A stretch of 64,000 bases of DNA from contig CM055093.1 of assembly GCA_029204225.1 (NCBI GenBank), positions 31,071,777 to 31,135,776 on the forward strand. The letters are read 5' to 3'. A program made the position numbers and the translations under genes. The notes under the pieces were generated by a model that saw only the letters and a list, made by a program, of their open reading frames with translations, was not told the DNA's origin and searched no databases. Of this stretch, positions 21,741 through 34,831 are shown one piece after another; the first letter of the stretch is position 1; every line of letters starts with the position of its first letter. This stretch comes from Diphasiastrum complanatum (lineage: Eukaryota; Streptophyta; Lycopodiopsida; Lycopodiales; Lycopodiaceae).

Positions 21741-24700
21741 ATGTTCACTGCACGCAGAAAGATACAGAAAGAGAAAGGCCTGGAGCCTGAAGAATTTGAA
21801 GAGTCGGTAGCCCAGGTTAGTAAGTCCTGCTTCGGAGTCATTAGCTGCAAGTTTCCTATTTATGCTATTTGCTCTCTCCAGTTTACAGATATTATCACCA
21901 GATCTACGACGGGTGCATGATTTGTTTATGTTGGAATGTAAATGGAATTGATTACATTACCATAGGTTACTTTGACCCAAAAGGTCAAGAGTTGTGTAAC
22001 CATGGTCATTTATTATATTAGGCCTACTAAACTTAGAGTTAGCTAAGTTAGTATGAAATTAACTTGGTAGGGACCCATGGGTCCACTAGGCCTATTTGTG
22101 ACATTAAGTACCCCAACTTGACATATTGGAGATCCCTTATCCTTTCTATGTAACTTATAGAAAGTTGGATAGTCAATAGTCAAGTAGTTGGAAAGCCAAT
22201 AGTCAAGTAGTTGGATAGCCAATAGTCATGAAGTTAGATAGTCATCTTGGACTATATATATGTGTGCATCCCATTTGTATGAGACACTTTTGTTAGCAAT
22301 ACTGACTATTCTCCTTGGCTGTCCACGAGTTTCTACAAGAAGGTTTTTAGCCATCTCTCTCTTTCTTTTGAGAATGCTTTGTGTGATTGAATAGTTAAGA
22401 TTCTGGATCCTTAGGCTTCTATTTCCTACATGGTATAAGAGCCTTTAGGTGATCATATTGCTTGCAGGAGGCCGCCCAATAGGAAGCTATCTTCTTCCCC
22501 TATTGGTTGCAGAAAATCATCAAGTTGCTAATTTTTGCAGGAGAAGAATCTGTTCATCTTCTTATAGCTTTTTCGCAGGAAATTGCAAGGCACCTTTACT
22601 TATTTGAGAGCTAGCAGTAGGGCGCCCATGCTCAAACCAATTGCATGTGATCTTGACTCAATTACATGCTGAAAATTTTAGATTTACTTCTTAAATGAAG
22701 ATACATGTGTTTTGGACACATTTCTTGCTGAAATTTTCCTGTTGGTGAGCTTGGAGTAGGGCGCTACCATAAGCTCTATATGCACATAGTGTGCACTCTT
22801 TTCAGCCACAAATTTCTAGTTTTGGTTTTGGCTTCATTTGAAGTTTTTTGTGCAGAATTCAGCCACCTATTTCATTACTTGTTGAGCAAATTGCATGTGG
22901 AGTATTGCAAAATCTAGTGTGCTCATAATTTCAGCTTTGAGGTTGCTGCCCTTTGAGTAGATTTTGTCTTGGAAAGTCTATTTCCTATCTACTACAAGCT
23001 GATTTTTCTGTTATGGCTAAAGAATCGGAGTCTATTGGTTCTTTATTTAATGAAGATAGGCTGGATGGCACAAACTATTCCTTGTGGTGCTACATGATAA
23101 AGAACCTTCTAATTGCTAAAGGTTTGTGGGAAGTAGTTAATGGTGACGAAGAGAGGCCGCCTACCTTGGCACCTATTACACCATCTAGAGCAACTACTTC
23201 ATCATCTACGGAGGTGTCTTCCGATGAGCAAAAGAAGTGGGATCGAGATCACAAGCACATTCCGTCATTGCATTATCAAGGAAGAGATCTATCCTTCCAA
23301 ATATTAGATCATGCAAGACTTCCAAAAGTGCTTGGGAGACTCTTGCAAAGATGTTTCAAGTAAAGAATGCGACAAAAGTGGTATATCTTCGAAATCAACT
23401 TTCTATCTTGAAGATGCAAGAAGGTGATTTGATTACAAACCACTTGACGAAGATCAAGGATCTTCGAGAGGAGCTTCTTAGTATTGATGAGGTGATTGAG
23501 AACTCACAATTTGTATCTATTACTCTCAACTCTCTTCCTAATTCTTACCTTCCATTTGTGTCATCATTGAGCATTTCTCTTAGGGGACAACAAATCTCTT
23601 TCGACGAACTTGTTGGCTTACTTCTTCAAGAAGAGCAAACAAGGATCAACTTTGGTGAACAAGAAGATCAAGCTTTCTTTGCAAAAGGCAAAGGCAAAGG
23701 CAAGTGGAAAGGGAAGCCTTCTTTCAAAACTTCCAAAGATGATCAAAAATCTAAGGAAGCTCAAGATCAAGACTCCAAGAAGAAGGGTAAGTGCCACTAT
23801 TGCAAGAAGTTTGGACATCACATCAAAGAATGTAGGAAGAGGCTTGCAAAGGAAAAAGAGAAGGGTAACGATACACGTACCGCAATCATTACTTTGGAAC
23901 AACAGTTTGGAAAGGAGGATAATCTTTTCAATAATGATTATGCTTTTGTCACTAATAATCTCATCTCTCCTCAAGACGAGATTTCTGCCACTTCAAATCT
24001 TGCTGGTTTTTCAGCAGAAAACAACTCATTTTCAGCTTTACAAGTTGCTATTTTTTCATCTATTGATTGGGTGATTGATAGCGGTGCCACACGTCATAGG
24101 ACTTCTCACAAAGAGGTCTTCACAAAGCTTGTGAAAGTGCATGATGGAAGCAAAGTTCAAGGTGTTAATAACACCTCTTATCCTATCAAAGGTATTGGAG
24201 TGATCCCCATTATCTTACCCAATGGTGAGGAAAAGTACATTCATAATGTACTTTATGTTCCAAAAATAAAAAAGAATCTCATTTCGGTGTCTACAATTAT
24301 GAACCAAAGATTGGTTGTGGAATTCAAAGAAGACAAGTGTCTTATCAAAGACCCAAAGAGATCTCTTATGGTCATTGCTTCGGGAACATTGGATTGTTCC
24401 TTATGATACCTATGAGCGAAGAGCTTCATCATCTTTTTGTCTTGTTGCATCAAGTTCACATTCTTTGGAGTTGGCTGAATTATGGCATGCTAGGTTTGGA
24501 CATCTCAACTTTGCTAGCTTGAAGATGTTGAAGAGATTCAATATGGTTGAAGATATTCCTAATATTGAGCATCCCGAAGGACATGTATGCGAAGGATGCA
24601 TACTTGGAAAATTTCAAAGGCAAGCTTTTCCAATTGATGGAACTATTAGAGTTGATGGCAAATTTGATTCGGTTCATAGTGGTCCAATGAGGACCGAATC

Positions 24701-27700
24701 CATTGGAGGGTGTAAGTACTTTGTTACTTTTATTGATGACCTTTCAAGATTTACATGGATTTATCCTATGAAGGCAAAATCTGAAGTTTTTCAATGCTTT
24801 CAGGATTTTCTAGCAATGATAGAAAACCAGTTTGGGCACTCTTTGAAGATCTTACGTATCGACCGAGGAGGGGAATATATAAAGAATACGTTCGGTACTT
24901 ATCTTCAAAGCAAACATATCCATCATCAAATGACAACCCCTTACACACCTCAACAAAATGGTGTTGCCGAAAGAAAGAATCGCACTATCATGGAGATGGC
25001 TCGATGCATGCTCAAGGCAAAGGGCCTACCTCACAAGTTTTGGGCTGAAGCGGTTATAACGGCGGCTTACATTAGTAATCGGTGTCCTACTAAAGCCTTG
25101 AAGGTATGAACTCCTTATGAAGTTTGGTATGGTAAGAAGCCTACTGTTTTTCACTTACGCATCTTTGGTTGCACGGCTTATGCTTTCATTCCCGATAAGC
25201 TAAGAACCAAGCTTGATGATAAAGGAGTTAAATGCATATTTGTTGGCTATAGTAGCGAAAGCAAGGGCTATATGTTGTTTAATATGGATACTAATAAAAT
25301 CATAGTAAGTCGTGATGTTCATTTTGATGAAAAGACCTCGTATGATGTTGCGCCCACTCATGTCATGAAAGGGGACTTCCCCCATGATGCATATCTTGAA
25401 ATATTTCCAGATTTGGTTCTGCCATCTAATCATGAAGAGAAGGGACTGCCATCTACTTCTAGTGGACAGCCCACTACTTCAACTTTGCAGCCCATAGTTC
25501 ATCAAGAAGAACCTATTTATGGTGAACAGCAGCCCGTTGAAGACATTGGACAACAAGGTCCAAGTTCGGAAAACATTGGACAGCAAGGTCCAATTTCAGA
25601 ACACTTTGGACAACAAAGTGTTGACAAAGGTAAGGCTGTTGGACAGCCCAAACCAGTCCCTAAATGGTTGTTGCAGATTTGCAGGATAGCAAAGTGGATC
25701 ATTTCTATGAAGGGAGGACTCGTGCCTCTACTAAATCAATAGAATTTGCTGATTTTTCTGATTTTGCTCTAACTTCTATTGAGGATGGTGCAGTAGAACC
25801 TGTTTTTTATGAGCAGGCCAGAGGAGTAAATGTTGGGAGGATGCGATGCAAGAGGAGTACAACTCACTCATGAAGAACCACACTTGGGTTCTTGTTGATC
25901 TTTCACATGGGGCTGGAATCTTCATCTCTCAACAATGATACATTGAGCAGATGTTGAAACAATCTTCTTTTTTCAAGTCACCGCAAGTTAATGCATATCA
26001 TGGATGCATTAGTGAAAAGTTTCATGCGAAACCTTTTCAATTTGATGTTTTCGCAAAGGCTGAAAAATTCAAGCACTCTTTGGAACTATTTTGTACTAAT
26101 CGAGGAGGGAGTAAACATGTGTCAATTAGTACTTTTGTTCAAAGTGTTAAGAGCGAGCATTTGTTTGGAGAGAATTTTTCATTACTTGAAGAATCTTCTA
26201 TGTCATCCCATGCCTCTTCGTGGGACAACTTTGATGATGCCATCGTTGATGCATCTCTTGATAGTTTGCCAAATTTTTGTGATGAAGACGTTGGACAGCA
26301 GGTTCAGTCATCTTCTTTTGGTCATTTAGAGCCCATTTTACATCATGAGCAGTCCATTATGCTTCAGGAACAGCTTGCGGAAGATTATGGACAACATGGT
26401 CCGTGCTGGGAACACTTTCGGCAACAAAGTGTTGAACAGCCCATAACAGTTCCTTGTCGGCTATTGGAGACTTTGCAGGACAACAAAGAAATATCTTACT
26501 ACGAAAGGAAGGCACATGCCTCTTTAAAATCAGTACCTCTTGCTGATTTTTTTGGTTCTACACTTACTCTTCATCATGATGTTGGTACATCGCCTATTCT
26601 ATGTGAGCAATTCATTGATGGTAAGGTTTGGGAGGATGTGATGCCAAAAGAGTTTGGTACTCTTTTTTATTGTCCTTATGATAAGAAGTATTTTCGAATG
26701 ATGTGGGAGCCTATGATAGATTACAAGTCCGTGTTTCGACTTATTGCCGAGTTTATGTTGGTTCCCTACTTCGGATGGAGCATGCAAATCCTCACCCTTC
26801 GACTTGATGCTTCATTATTACGCATTCTTTTCCTTTTATATGTTGGACATGATTGGGGATGAGATTTCGACTACTTCGGTGCGAAGTTTATTTGGCGACA
26901 TGAAGTTCGGACAACAAATTGCATTTTTCTCTTTCGAGAAGTCATGCTATGTTATGCATTTCCATTTAAGGAGGGTGTTGGAATGTAAATGGAATTGATT
27001 ACATTACCATAGGTTACTTTGACCCAAAAGGTCGAGAGTTGTGTAACCATGGTCATTTATTGTATTAGGCCTACTAAACTTAGAGTTAGCTAAGTTAGTA
27101 TGAAATTAACTTGGTAGGGACTCATGGGTCCACTAGGCCTTGTGAAATTAAGTACCCCAACTTGACATGTTGGAGGTACCTTATTCTTTCTATGTAACAT
27201 ATAGAAAGTTGGATAGTCAATAGTCAAGTAGTTGGAAAGCCAATAGTCAAGTAGGTGGATAGCCAATAGTCATGAAGTTAGATAGTCATCTTGGACTATA
27301 TATATGTGTGCATCCCATTTGTATGAGACACTTTTGTAAGCAATACTGACTATTCTCCTTGGCTGTCCACGAGTTTCTACAAGAGGGTTTTTAGCCATCT
27401 CTCTCTTTCTTTTGAGAATGCTTTGTGTTTTGAATAGTTAAGATTCTGGATCCTTAGGCTTCTATTTCCTATAGTTTATTGCTTTCAATGTTGCTAGACA
27501 ATGGATTTTTTTTATGAAGCATAAAATTTGTGTTACGTACGTGTAGGGTTGTAATGTTGATAGAAAAGTACATATAAGAATTTATAGCTTGATTATTGCA
27601 TAATGTGAACTGCATATGGTGTAGGAACTTTTCTCCCCTGCAATGTCTCTCGGTTTTTTCTGGTGTTTGATCATTGATGCAAGCAGCCTAAGCTTGTTTT

Positions 27701-30700
27701 GTGTTTTTGCGTGTTGAAGTACTCAATTCAGTTGCGGGTTACACTTATTTTTGTGCTCGTTCTGTACCCTTTATTCTATACCGCATGTACAAATCAATTC
27801 TTATTATATATGAAATGCAACATAAATAGTGTAACCTTTTAATATGCCATACTGTATGTTCATGTTCATAACTGCTTTCACTAGAATATGTTTTAGGCAT
27901 CTATAGTACATTTGCTATGTAAAAGTCATTGCTCTACTATCTTGAGTATATCATAGAAGTTGGATTTGTTTCTTATCTGGCCATTGTTTAATGGCAACAC
28001 ATGATCTTGAGGATTGAGTGATGCTTTTTACAGTTGCTAAGTGCTATGGAACATTATTAACTTTTCTGCTTTAAGTGGCTTTGTAGGGATTCTGTACTTA
28101 GAAGATTATTGTTGTGTAAATTATCCTTTTCATGGAACTTGGAATCCAGTAGTTGAGAATATGCGTTTGAGCATTTACTATATGAGATCTGGTAAGTTTC
28201 TGTTGTAGTTAAAAGGGTCTAAATTGATACAAAGTTTTACACCTTGTACAAAATTGCAATTTTCCAGCCATTCAGGTTTTAAATTTTGTTTGTAAAGAAG
28301 GGTTATGAGCTACACAATAGCTTACTAAAGAGGCTATTGGTTCCCTTGGTTTAGCTTGTCCTGGAACTTCAATAAAAATGTCTAAATGCTAAAGGTTGAA
28401 AACGTGTTTGTTTAGTTCTGTGCATCAACCTACAAACCATACTACTGACTTTTATTAAAATCTTGAAAAGCAGTGTATATGCCCCTTGTTTTCCTATTAT
28501 GTGCAATGGACGTCAGAATGCTTCAATTTCAGATTTGTTCAGACCAGCAAAATGATCATGTCATTATACCTTGATTAACTCCTGCTTTTACCTTTTTGGA
28601 TGGGTTTACATATTCAAGGGAGATATCATGTAGTCATGACTTTGTTATCAAGTCTACGAGACAGTTTTGAGAACTGGACTATGATTGTGTCAACACAACC
28701 ATAATTGACATTACCGAGAGTCATATCCATGTTACTACAAGAGGAAATCAGGAGAAATTTCTGTAATTTTGATACGACTACAGAAGAATAGCAGCATTAA
28801 GTACTATTAGTCCACAAGCGAAAACAAATCAGAAGAGTTAACAATTTAGTGATTTTACTGTAATAAGAAAGTACACATGATTAAGGGTTGTAGATAGCAA
28901 CAAGCCAAGAAGTAGAGTCAGGCATTTTACATACATTATGTTTTTCTCTAAAAAATTCAAATTTAATAGAACTTAAAGCCTTTGTAAAGATGTCAATGTA
29001 TTACATCAACTTCTCTAGATAGAAGCTTTTCTCTAATGAAGTGATATTTCATCTCAATATGTCTAGTGTGTGTATGCAAATTTGTGTAGCTTGGAGATAG
29101 TAACCTACACCAGATTGCTTGTGAAGGAACTATTTAGTTGTAGCCCAAAGATGAACTCATGTTCTGAATTTGACAAAGCACTTGTTGTCAATATGTGGAA
29201 TTGTTAATTTGGGACACCAGATTGTTTTTGATTTGAATCAATGTTATCTCTGATAAATCAATCAAATATTGGCATTAGGGATGAGACACGGAAACATGTA
29301 GAAGCAGAGTCATTGCAGTAAACCTTATGAAGTATAGACAGGGACAGAACCTTGCATAAAGAATGTGAAGGTGTGTGGATGTATAGCATTTGTGCATGTG
29401 TACCCTCATAATTGAAGAAGAAGCTTGATGATACAAGCTCTAGATGCATTTGGCTATCCATCTGATCATAAAGGATATAAGGTTTATGATCCAGTATCAT
29501 CAAAGACTTTTTTGAGTAGAGATGTACTTTTCACTGACAAAGGAAAAAGTAATTGATTCTACCCTTTCAGTGACTATTTCAAATCCTGCTATTAGAAATA
29601 GTAGCTCCGGATGTTTGACAAGGTGTAGATGAGAATCAGACTCTTGACAGGTCATCTGAACAAACGAATGATGATCCTTGTGTGTAAATCGCATAGAACA
29701 TTGTATGGATTTAAACAATCTCCTAGAGCATTATTTTAGAGCATCAATTTATTCCTTTTGAATAAAGGTTTTACTAAGTTGACTCAAATGTGTACTTTAA
29801 GTAAGTTGATTAATCATTTATGATTCATTATAATAACTTTCTATGTTGCTGATACATTGCTATATAACAATGACACAAAGTTATTATTTCTCACCAAGGA
29901 AATGCTATCAAGTAAATTTGAAATGACCAACTTTGGAGAGGAGGCACACTACTGTTTGGGAATATAAATACAGACAATAGTGAAATATGTATTAGTTAGT
30001 AGAGATATATTCATGCTATCTTGGCAAAGTATGAGATAACTAATAATAGAGATATAATCATGCTATCTTGGCAAAGTATGAGATAACTAACTGTAAGTTA
30101 GTTGATAGACCTATAGACTTAGGAATAAAGCTTTCAACAGATCAGTGTCCTCAATTAGAAGAAGAGATAACAAAAAAGAAAAAAATATTCTTATCACTTA
30201 ATTATTGGATCCTATTCCTAATGTACCTGGTGGTTCTATACTCAACTTGACATTGCCTACTTAGTAAGTACATTAAGTCATATTGTGTCAAATCCAGGGA
30301 TAGTACATTGGGAAAGCATTGCTAAGAGTTCTAAGATACATCCACCTAACTTGGACTAGAGCATTTTGTGCTCCTCACTAACTGATGCAAAACATGTCCT
30401 TTAAGCTAACCTATGTCTCAGTTAAGAGAGGTCCCAACTGCCACAGTCCATTGCCCCTCTCCTCCTCCAAATGGCAATGTCCACAAGCGTCCCTTGTTCT
30501 CCTCCTCCATGGCAGCTCTTCTCCTCCATCCAACGCTGCAATCCATTGCTTGGCTTAACTGAGTCCACTAACAGGTGTGGAGATGGGGCAGCTCCTCAGT
30601 TAGTGCTAACGTAACTGATGGAGATAACTGTAGGTGGGGCAACAAGAAAGACAGTTAGCTAATTGGCACAAGTTAGCACAAACATAACTGCCAGTTAGCT

Positions 30701-33201
30701 AACCTGTAAGTGGGGCAGGCCCCTTACCAGACCTACGTCACTTACCTAACTACTAGTCAACATAGACACAATGATAGATTAACTCGATGTAGGTGCTATA
30801 GCTTGCAGTGGGCCCTAAGAATATGTCGATGTAGGCCATTTTAATTTTAGAAAAATTAATAGGGGACTACTTTTAACTTTCAGCCTAGACATTGAATTTC
30901 TAGGGATTTAGAAATACTTGTATCTTCAGACTGAACTCTGTGTTAGATCTTGTATGATTGTCCGTTGCCAGTGCCTTGGTGATGATGTCAGCCATGATAC
31001 TCTGTGTGCAATGCTCTAGCTTAATCTCTTTGCTCAACACTTTATTCCTGACATAATGATATTTGATCTCTATGTACTTGCTTTTTGAAGGGAACTTGGT
31101 ATTCAATGTCAGGGCTATGCAACTCAAGTTGTCACGCAACAGGACTGTCGGATATCTCTATGGTAGATTGACATCAGATAATAATTGCCTAAGCTAATTG
31201 ACCTTGGGGAAGCTCACTTGTGTCTAGGAATTCAAATACAAAGGAACAGAGGCAATATGGAAATTTGCGTCAGCCAGCAAAGATGTATTCAAAATGTCTT
31301 AGCAAAGTATGAGTTGACTTCAGACTAACTATAAGATTGCTGACACTCCTATGGACTCAAGGTTAAAGCTCCCAAAAGATCAATGTCCACAGTAAGAGGA
31401 AGAGATATCAGAGATGAAGAAACATCCTTACCACTTGATAGTTGGATCATGGATGTATCTGATAATTTGTACTGATATTGCCTATGCAGGGAGTACTTTA
31501 AGTCAGCTCATGTCAAACCCCAAGATAGTGCATTAGAAAGCGTTACTTAGAGTTTTGAGACACATTCATACTGCCAGAAATATGTTTATAGAAATGTAGA
31601 CTGGGCTAGAGATGCTAATACGAGAAGCTCAACTTTTTGGGTATGTATTTTTGTTGAACAATGGACCAATCTCCTGGAATAGTAAGAAACAAACCTCAGT
31701 GGCATTGTTCTCAACCGAAGCCAAGTACATAGCAGCTACACATGCTGTTAACAACACTTGAGAGCATCTTTGGTGTGAAGCAATAACTTTGTATCATTGC
31801 TGTGAAGTCTATATTACAGTTAATGGCCTGAAGTCTTAAGTGGCTAGGAGGCAAACTTTGTTTGTTATTCCTTCTCTGTTACCATCTGATCCGATTCGTA
31901 ATAGGTTCCCCAAAACAAGTGCCTAACGGCCTGTTGCCTAAGATTTGAGTTGCAACTAAACAGCGTGGAGAATAGTGGGGAAAGCTACAGACAAATTATC
32001 ATTTTAGTTTTTAAACTTCTCTTGAAGCCATTGTAATCGACTTTTTCTCATAGCAGGCTTGGCTCTTTCAACTTAGTATATACTGTCAATGATAATGTTT
32101 AAGCATATGTTGTTTAACCAAGTTAACATATCAATGCCTAGAGTTTTCCTGTTTTTCATATTTTCCCTGGTGCCATTGTGAATTGTTTCTTTTTTACTGC
32201 CTTATAAACGTTGAACCCACTTGACTCTTCAACCTACAAAATAGAAACTGCTCGTCGCAATCTCTTGTTTAACAGTTAATGCCTAATTGTTGACTAAGAT
32301 GTGTAACTATATGCTCACGGTCGATTTGTCTTTGCAGGCACTGTTTGACTTGGAAAACACAAATCAGGAACTACGGAGTGATTTGAAAGATTTGTATATC
32401 AATTCTGCAAAGTATGGGCCTCTCGTGTGGACACTGTTTCGAAAAGAATGAAGTTTTGTACATCATTTAAATAGCTGATCTGTAAAATAAGGAGCGCCAC
32501 CTAATACTTTTTTGTGGCTGCAGGGAGGTTGATGTGGCAAATAACAAAAAGGCAATAATCATTCATGTTCCTTACCGGCTAAGGAAAGCATTTCAGAAAA
32601 TTCATTCTAGGTTGGTCCGTGAGCTGGAGAAAAAGTTCGGTGGCAAGGTTTGTAATCATGTATTTATGTTTATGGTAAAAACGATGTAAACATTGCAATG
32701 GTGGTGTGATGTTTAATGTAGTTCTAATTTGCAGGATGTAGTCATCATAGTGACAAGACGTATTTTGAGGCCTCCGAAAAAAGGTGCGGCAGTGAATCGT
32801 CCACGCAGTCGCACTTTGACAGCAGTGCATGACGCCATCTTAGAGGACTTGGTGTATCCAACAGAGATTGTTGGAAAGCGGGTCCGATATCGGTTAGATG
32901 GATCTAGAATCATGAAGGTAAGTTAAGAGAATAAAGAAGTGGCTTCTATTGTGTTTTGAGTTTTTTCTAGTACCCAAGCAATGATAGTTAGAGATTTAGA
33001 TTCTGTAACAATGTTGACATTTATTGTGGCCAATCTTCTGTGCATTTTGACATTTTGTTTTTCAAATTTTAGGTGTACCTGGACCCAAAGGAGCGTAACA
33101 CCACTGAAGTCAAATTGGATACATATGGAGGGGTTTACAAGAGATTGACTGGGAAGGAGGTGGTATTTGAATACCCAGTACAGGAATCCGTTGCTGCTTG
33201 A
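21741..33201 (+). CDS. RPS7: 40S ribosomal protein S7 (eS7)
   Basis: Structural protein of the small cytosolic ribosomal subunit. Five coding exons: 21741-21815, 32338-32411, 32524-32647, 32735-32917 and 33073-33201, all with GT-AG borders and consistent phase, total 585 nt, 194 aa plus stop, the normal eS7 length. The product starts [20 protein letters not shown], continues [20 protein letters not shown], then [54 protein letters not shown] and ends [14 protein letters not shown]. The ATG at 21741 is the family start. An acceptor (polyT-CCAG) 18 nt upstream shows a spliced 5'UTR. Intron 2 (21816-32337) is about 10.5 kb and full of copia sequence; the remaining introns are 87-155 nt. No lesion in any exon, so probably functional. 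Confidence 0.96.
21929..22429 (+). repeat. 5' LTR of intron-2 copia
   Basis: 501-bp LTR, TGTTGGAATGTAAATGG to CCTACA, paired with 26976-27473. It is followed by TGGTATAAGAGCC, a slightly altered tRNA-Met primer site. Confidence 0.93.
23013..25790 (+). pseudogene. copia gag-protease-integrase (frameshifted)
   Basis: Gag starts [20 protein letters not shown] at 23013. A frameshift near 23265 moves it to the next frame ([20 protein letters not shown]). The zinc knuckle is [14 protein letters not shown] (about 23790). Protease active site [14 protein letters not shown] (about 24068). Another frameshift near 24380 leads to integrase: zinc region [10 protein letters not shown] and CEGCILGK, then [19 protein letters not shown] and [17 protein letters not shown]. 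The first catalytic Asp region, normally HSDVxGP, reads HSGPM, so that Asp is deleted. TGA at 25107 follows KALKV, then the frame continues ([28 protein letters not shown]) into a Gln/Pro-rich linker. Dead by at least four lesions. Confidence 0.93.
25951..26862 (+). other. 303-codon ORF occupying the RT/RNase H position
   Basis: The only RT relic upstream is 'GIFISQQ[12 protein letters not shown]' (about 25915-25970), a copia RT segment. The ORF then carries a second, diverged copy of the element's own linker: [18 protein letters not shown] against [18 protein letters not shown] upstream, [13 protein letters not shown] against [13 protein letters not shown], and [18 protein letters not shown] against [18 protein letters not shown]. 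The first 100 residues and the last 60 have no recognised domain. It stays open for 303 codons though the rest of the element is broken. It may be a relic of a related element brought in by recombination. Function unknown. Confidence 0.6.
26976..27473 (+). repeat. 3' LTR of intron-2 copia
   Basis: 498-bp partner of 21929-22429, nearly identical apart from small indels. The last bases read CTATA instead of CTACA. Confidence 0.93.
27479..28900 (+). other. RPS7 intron 2, no gene seen
   Basis: AT-rich, no frame of note and no recognisable repeat ends. Probably original intron or very old repeat. Confidence 0.4.
28930..29140 (-). pseudogene. copia RNase H C-terminus relic, minus strand
   Basis: Minus-strand reading gives [20 protein letters not shown] followed, past stops and a frame change, by FTKA-like and FFREK-like residues, the usual end of copia RNase H. 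Isolated and degenerate. Confidence 0.65.
29400..30350 (+). pseudogene. copia integrase-end/RT relic
   Basis: Plus strand: [20 protein letters not shown] and [12 protein letters not shown] (integrase end, 29450-29550). Then [14 protein letters not shown] (29690), [14 protein letters not shown] (RT catalytic YVDD changed to YVAD, about 29850), [20 protein letters not shown] (30068) and [17 protein letters not shown] (30270). Many stops. The minus-strand RNase H tail at 28930-29140 lies just upstream in opposite orientation. Confidence 0.8.
30351..30899. other. Unassigned insert between copia relics
   Basis: C/T-rich then 'gttagctaac'-rich sequence with short inverted blocks (ctcagttaag at 30418, cttaactgag at 30553). 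No coding signal. Possibly a small DNA element; ends not resolved. Confidence 0.3.
30900..31139 (-). pseudogene. copia RNase H C-terminus relic, minus strand
   Basis: Minus strand from 31139 encodes [38 protein letters not shown] and [13 protein letters not shown]: the conserved CDN-type region through the TKAL motif that ends copia polyproteins. Short but readable. Confidence 0.8.
31145..31790 (+). pseudogene. copia RT-RNase H relic, plus strand
   Basis: Plus strand: [19 protein letters not shown] (31345), [20 protein letters not shown] (31430), [14 protein letters not shown], then [12 protein letters not shown]-like region and [34 protein letters not shown] (31660-31760). It has internal stops. 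It lies head to head with the minus-strand RNase H tail at 30900-31139. Confidence 0.82.
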
Positions 33202-33878
33202 TCTGTATGGTGGTCTTGGTAGCCCATCAAGTACATCTACGGTACAAATGAGTCCGTGGTTAAGGAAACGACAGTTTCTTATTCATATAGACATTGCAAT
33301 CAATCATTATTAGTAACCTTGATTTTACGCTATGCAAAAGTGTTGCGCTCATTGCTATGAGGACGTGGCAGAGGGTGTATGTGGCTCTTTGTTAAGTTGT
33401 CAAGCTCTATGTTAGAAATATTTTCCTGAAGAGTGCTATTCGTGATATTAAAAAATTGTTTTTGACTTGCATGGTTCAGAGCAGTTGAGGAAATGCTTTC
33501 GTCATTTGATTTGATACTTAGCTTGGGCATTTTATACGCATTTTTTGACTTATTGAAAAAGGATCATGATGGAACTGCTGTGACTTTTTAGAAACCTTAT
33601 ATCTCATCTTAAATTTTCACAGATGGTAATTGGCTCCATCAGCTTGTCCATGATATGATTGGCTTTCCCTTGGGAATCCATGTGGAAGATTAGTCCAGAT
33701 GATAGTAACAACTATCAGTGACTTAAGAATGAAAATCTAATGCAACTTACAGAACAAGAAAATAGTTATTCTATCGGCTAATAGAATCAGATTCTGTGGA
33801 AAGCTTATCAGACTAATAGCTTTGACATAAAACCGCTTAAGTAATTAGATAGGTTCTGATATCAAAGCTCTGATACCA
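33202..33878 (+). other. RPS7 3'UTR and downstream spacer
   Basis: Directly follows the stop codon. The first 300-350 nt are probably 3'UTR; no decisive poly(A) signal was picked. From about 33550 nothing is recognisable until the primer site at 33867. Confidence 0.4.
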
Positions 33879-34831
33879 TGCTAAGGAAAATGATGGAATG
33901 GTGAAATGAAAATGAGTGGCTAACATCAAAAGTCGGATGCGTCAAATGAATCGGATCGGGACGATCCTACTATTGCTTGAAGGCAGGGTTCGATGAGTTC
34001 CCTCATTACGTGCACTACTGATAACTAAGTAGACGAACGCAAGAATAAGTTAAGAGCTTGATTGCGCGGTGGTTGCGAAAGCAAATTGCAGACAATCTGA
34101 AAGTCAGACAGAAAGTGGAAAGCATGCAATACTGACATAAAATCCGCACGCAGAACCAGACAGTAGTTTATTTATTTTAAGTATGATGAAATACAAGTCA
34201 AACAATGCAGGTGAGCACAAGACAATTACGGACGAAACTGCGTGCTCACAAAGCTAATTATAATCTGTAAAAGCTATCCGTCTGAAGAGAGAATCGATGC
34301 ATGAAAGCATGTATAGTGTCTGTCTCATTGAACTATTAATTAATTACAATGATCAACTATATACAATTTACATTTGTGCAGATGAAAGGTACAAGACATG
34401 GCGGGAAGCCGTTGTGTTGTCTGGAGGATATTGTGGGCGGTTGCTGTCATTGTCAAGTTAGTTTGCACAATATAGGAAGTGAGCGTGAAGAGGCTCCGAC
34501 ATCGAAGTTTGTCGGTTTGCCGATGACGTCGAGACTGTGTGGTTTGCCTTGAGAATACTTCGATGTTGTGAAAGTCAATGTTGTGGAAGTCGAGGATTTC
34601 GATGTTGATGGAGTTTGATGTCAGGACGTTGGTGACTTCGATGTCGATGATGTGGACTTCGATGTCGATCATGCTTCTTACAAGAGCTCCATTTTGAACC
34701 TTCGACGATTGTCGAAGACTTCGGGCAAGGAAACGTCGGGCAAGTTGAAGTTGAAAAAGTCGAAGGAAGACTGTCATCGACTTTTCGTGTATTTCTGCAG
34801 ATTGTGCGACAATGCGAGTAAAAATCCAGCA
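33867..34831 (-). repeat. copia 5' LTR with primer site, minus strand
   Basis: Minus-strand LTR 34831 to 33879 ends in CA and is followed by TGGTATCAGAGC (33878-33867), a tRNA-Met primer site. It matches the LTRs at 954-1818 and 2387-2904, for example 'caatgcaggtgagcacaa' and 'actgcgtgct'. Its middle has a local duplication of 'acttcgatgtcgatga' (34639-34680). No gag or pol is recognised beyond the primer site, so the element is truncated. Confidence 0.8.

Larger units (their letters stand above)
21929..27473 (+). mobile_element. Ty1/copia element in RPS7 intron 2
   Basis: 5.5-kb element with matching LTRs and a perfect 5-bp target duplication GTTTA (21924-21928 and 27474-27478). Purine tract 'ttaaggaggg' precedes the 3' LTR. 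Gag, protease and most of integrase are readable. RT and RNase H are almost wholly missing and replaced by other sequence. Inserted in sense orientation within the host intron. Confidence 0.95.
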
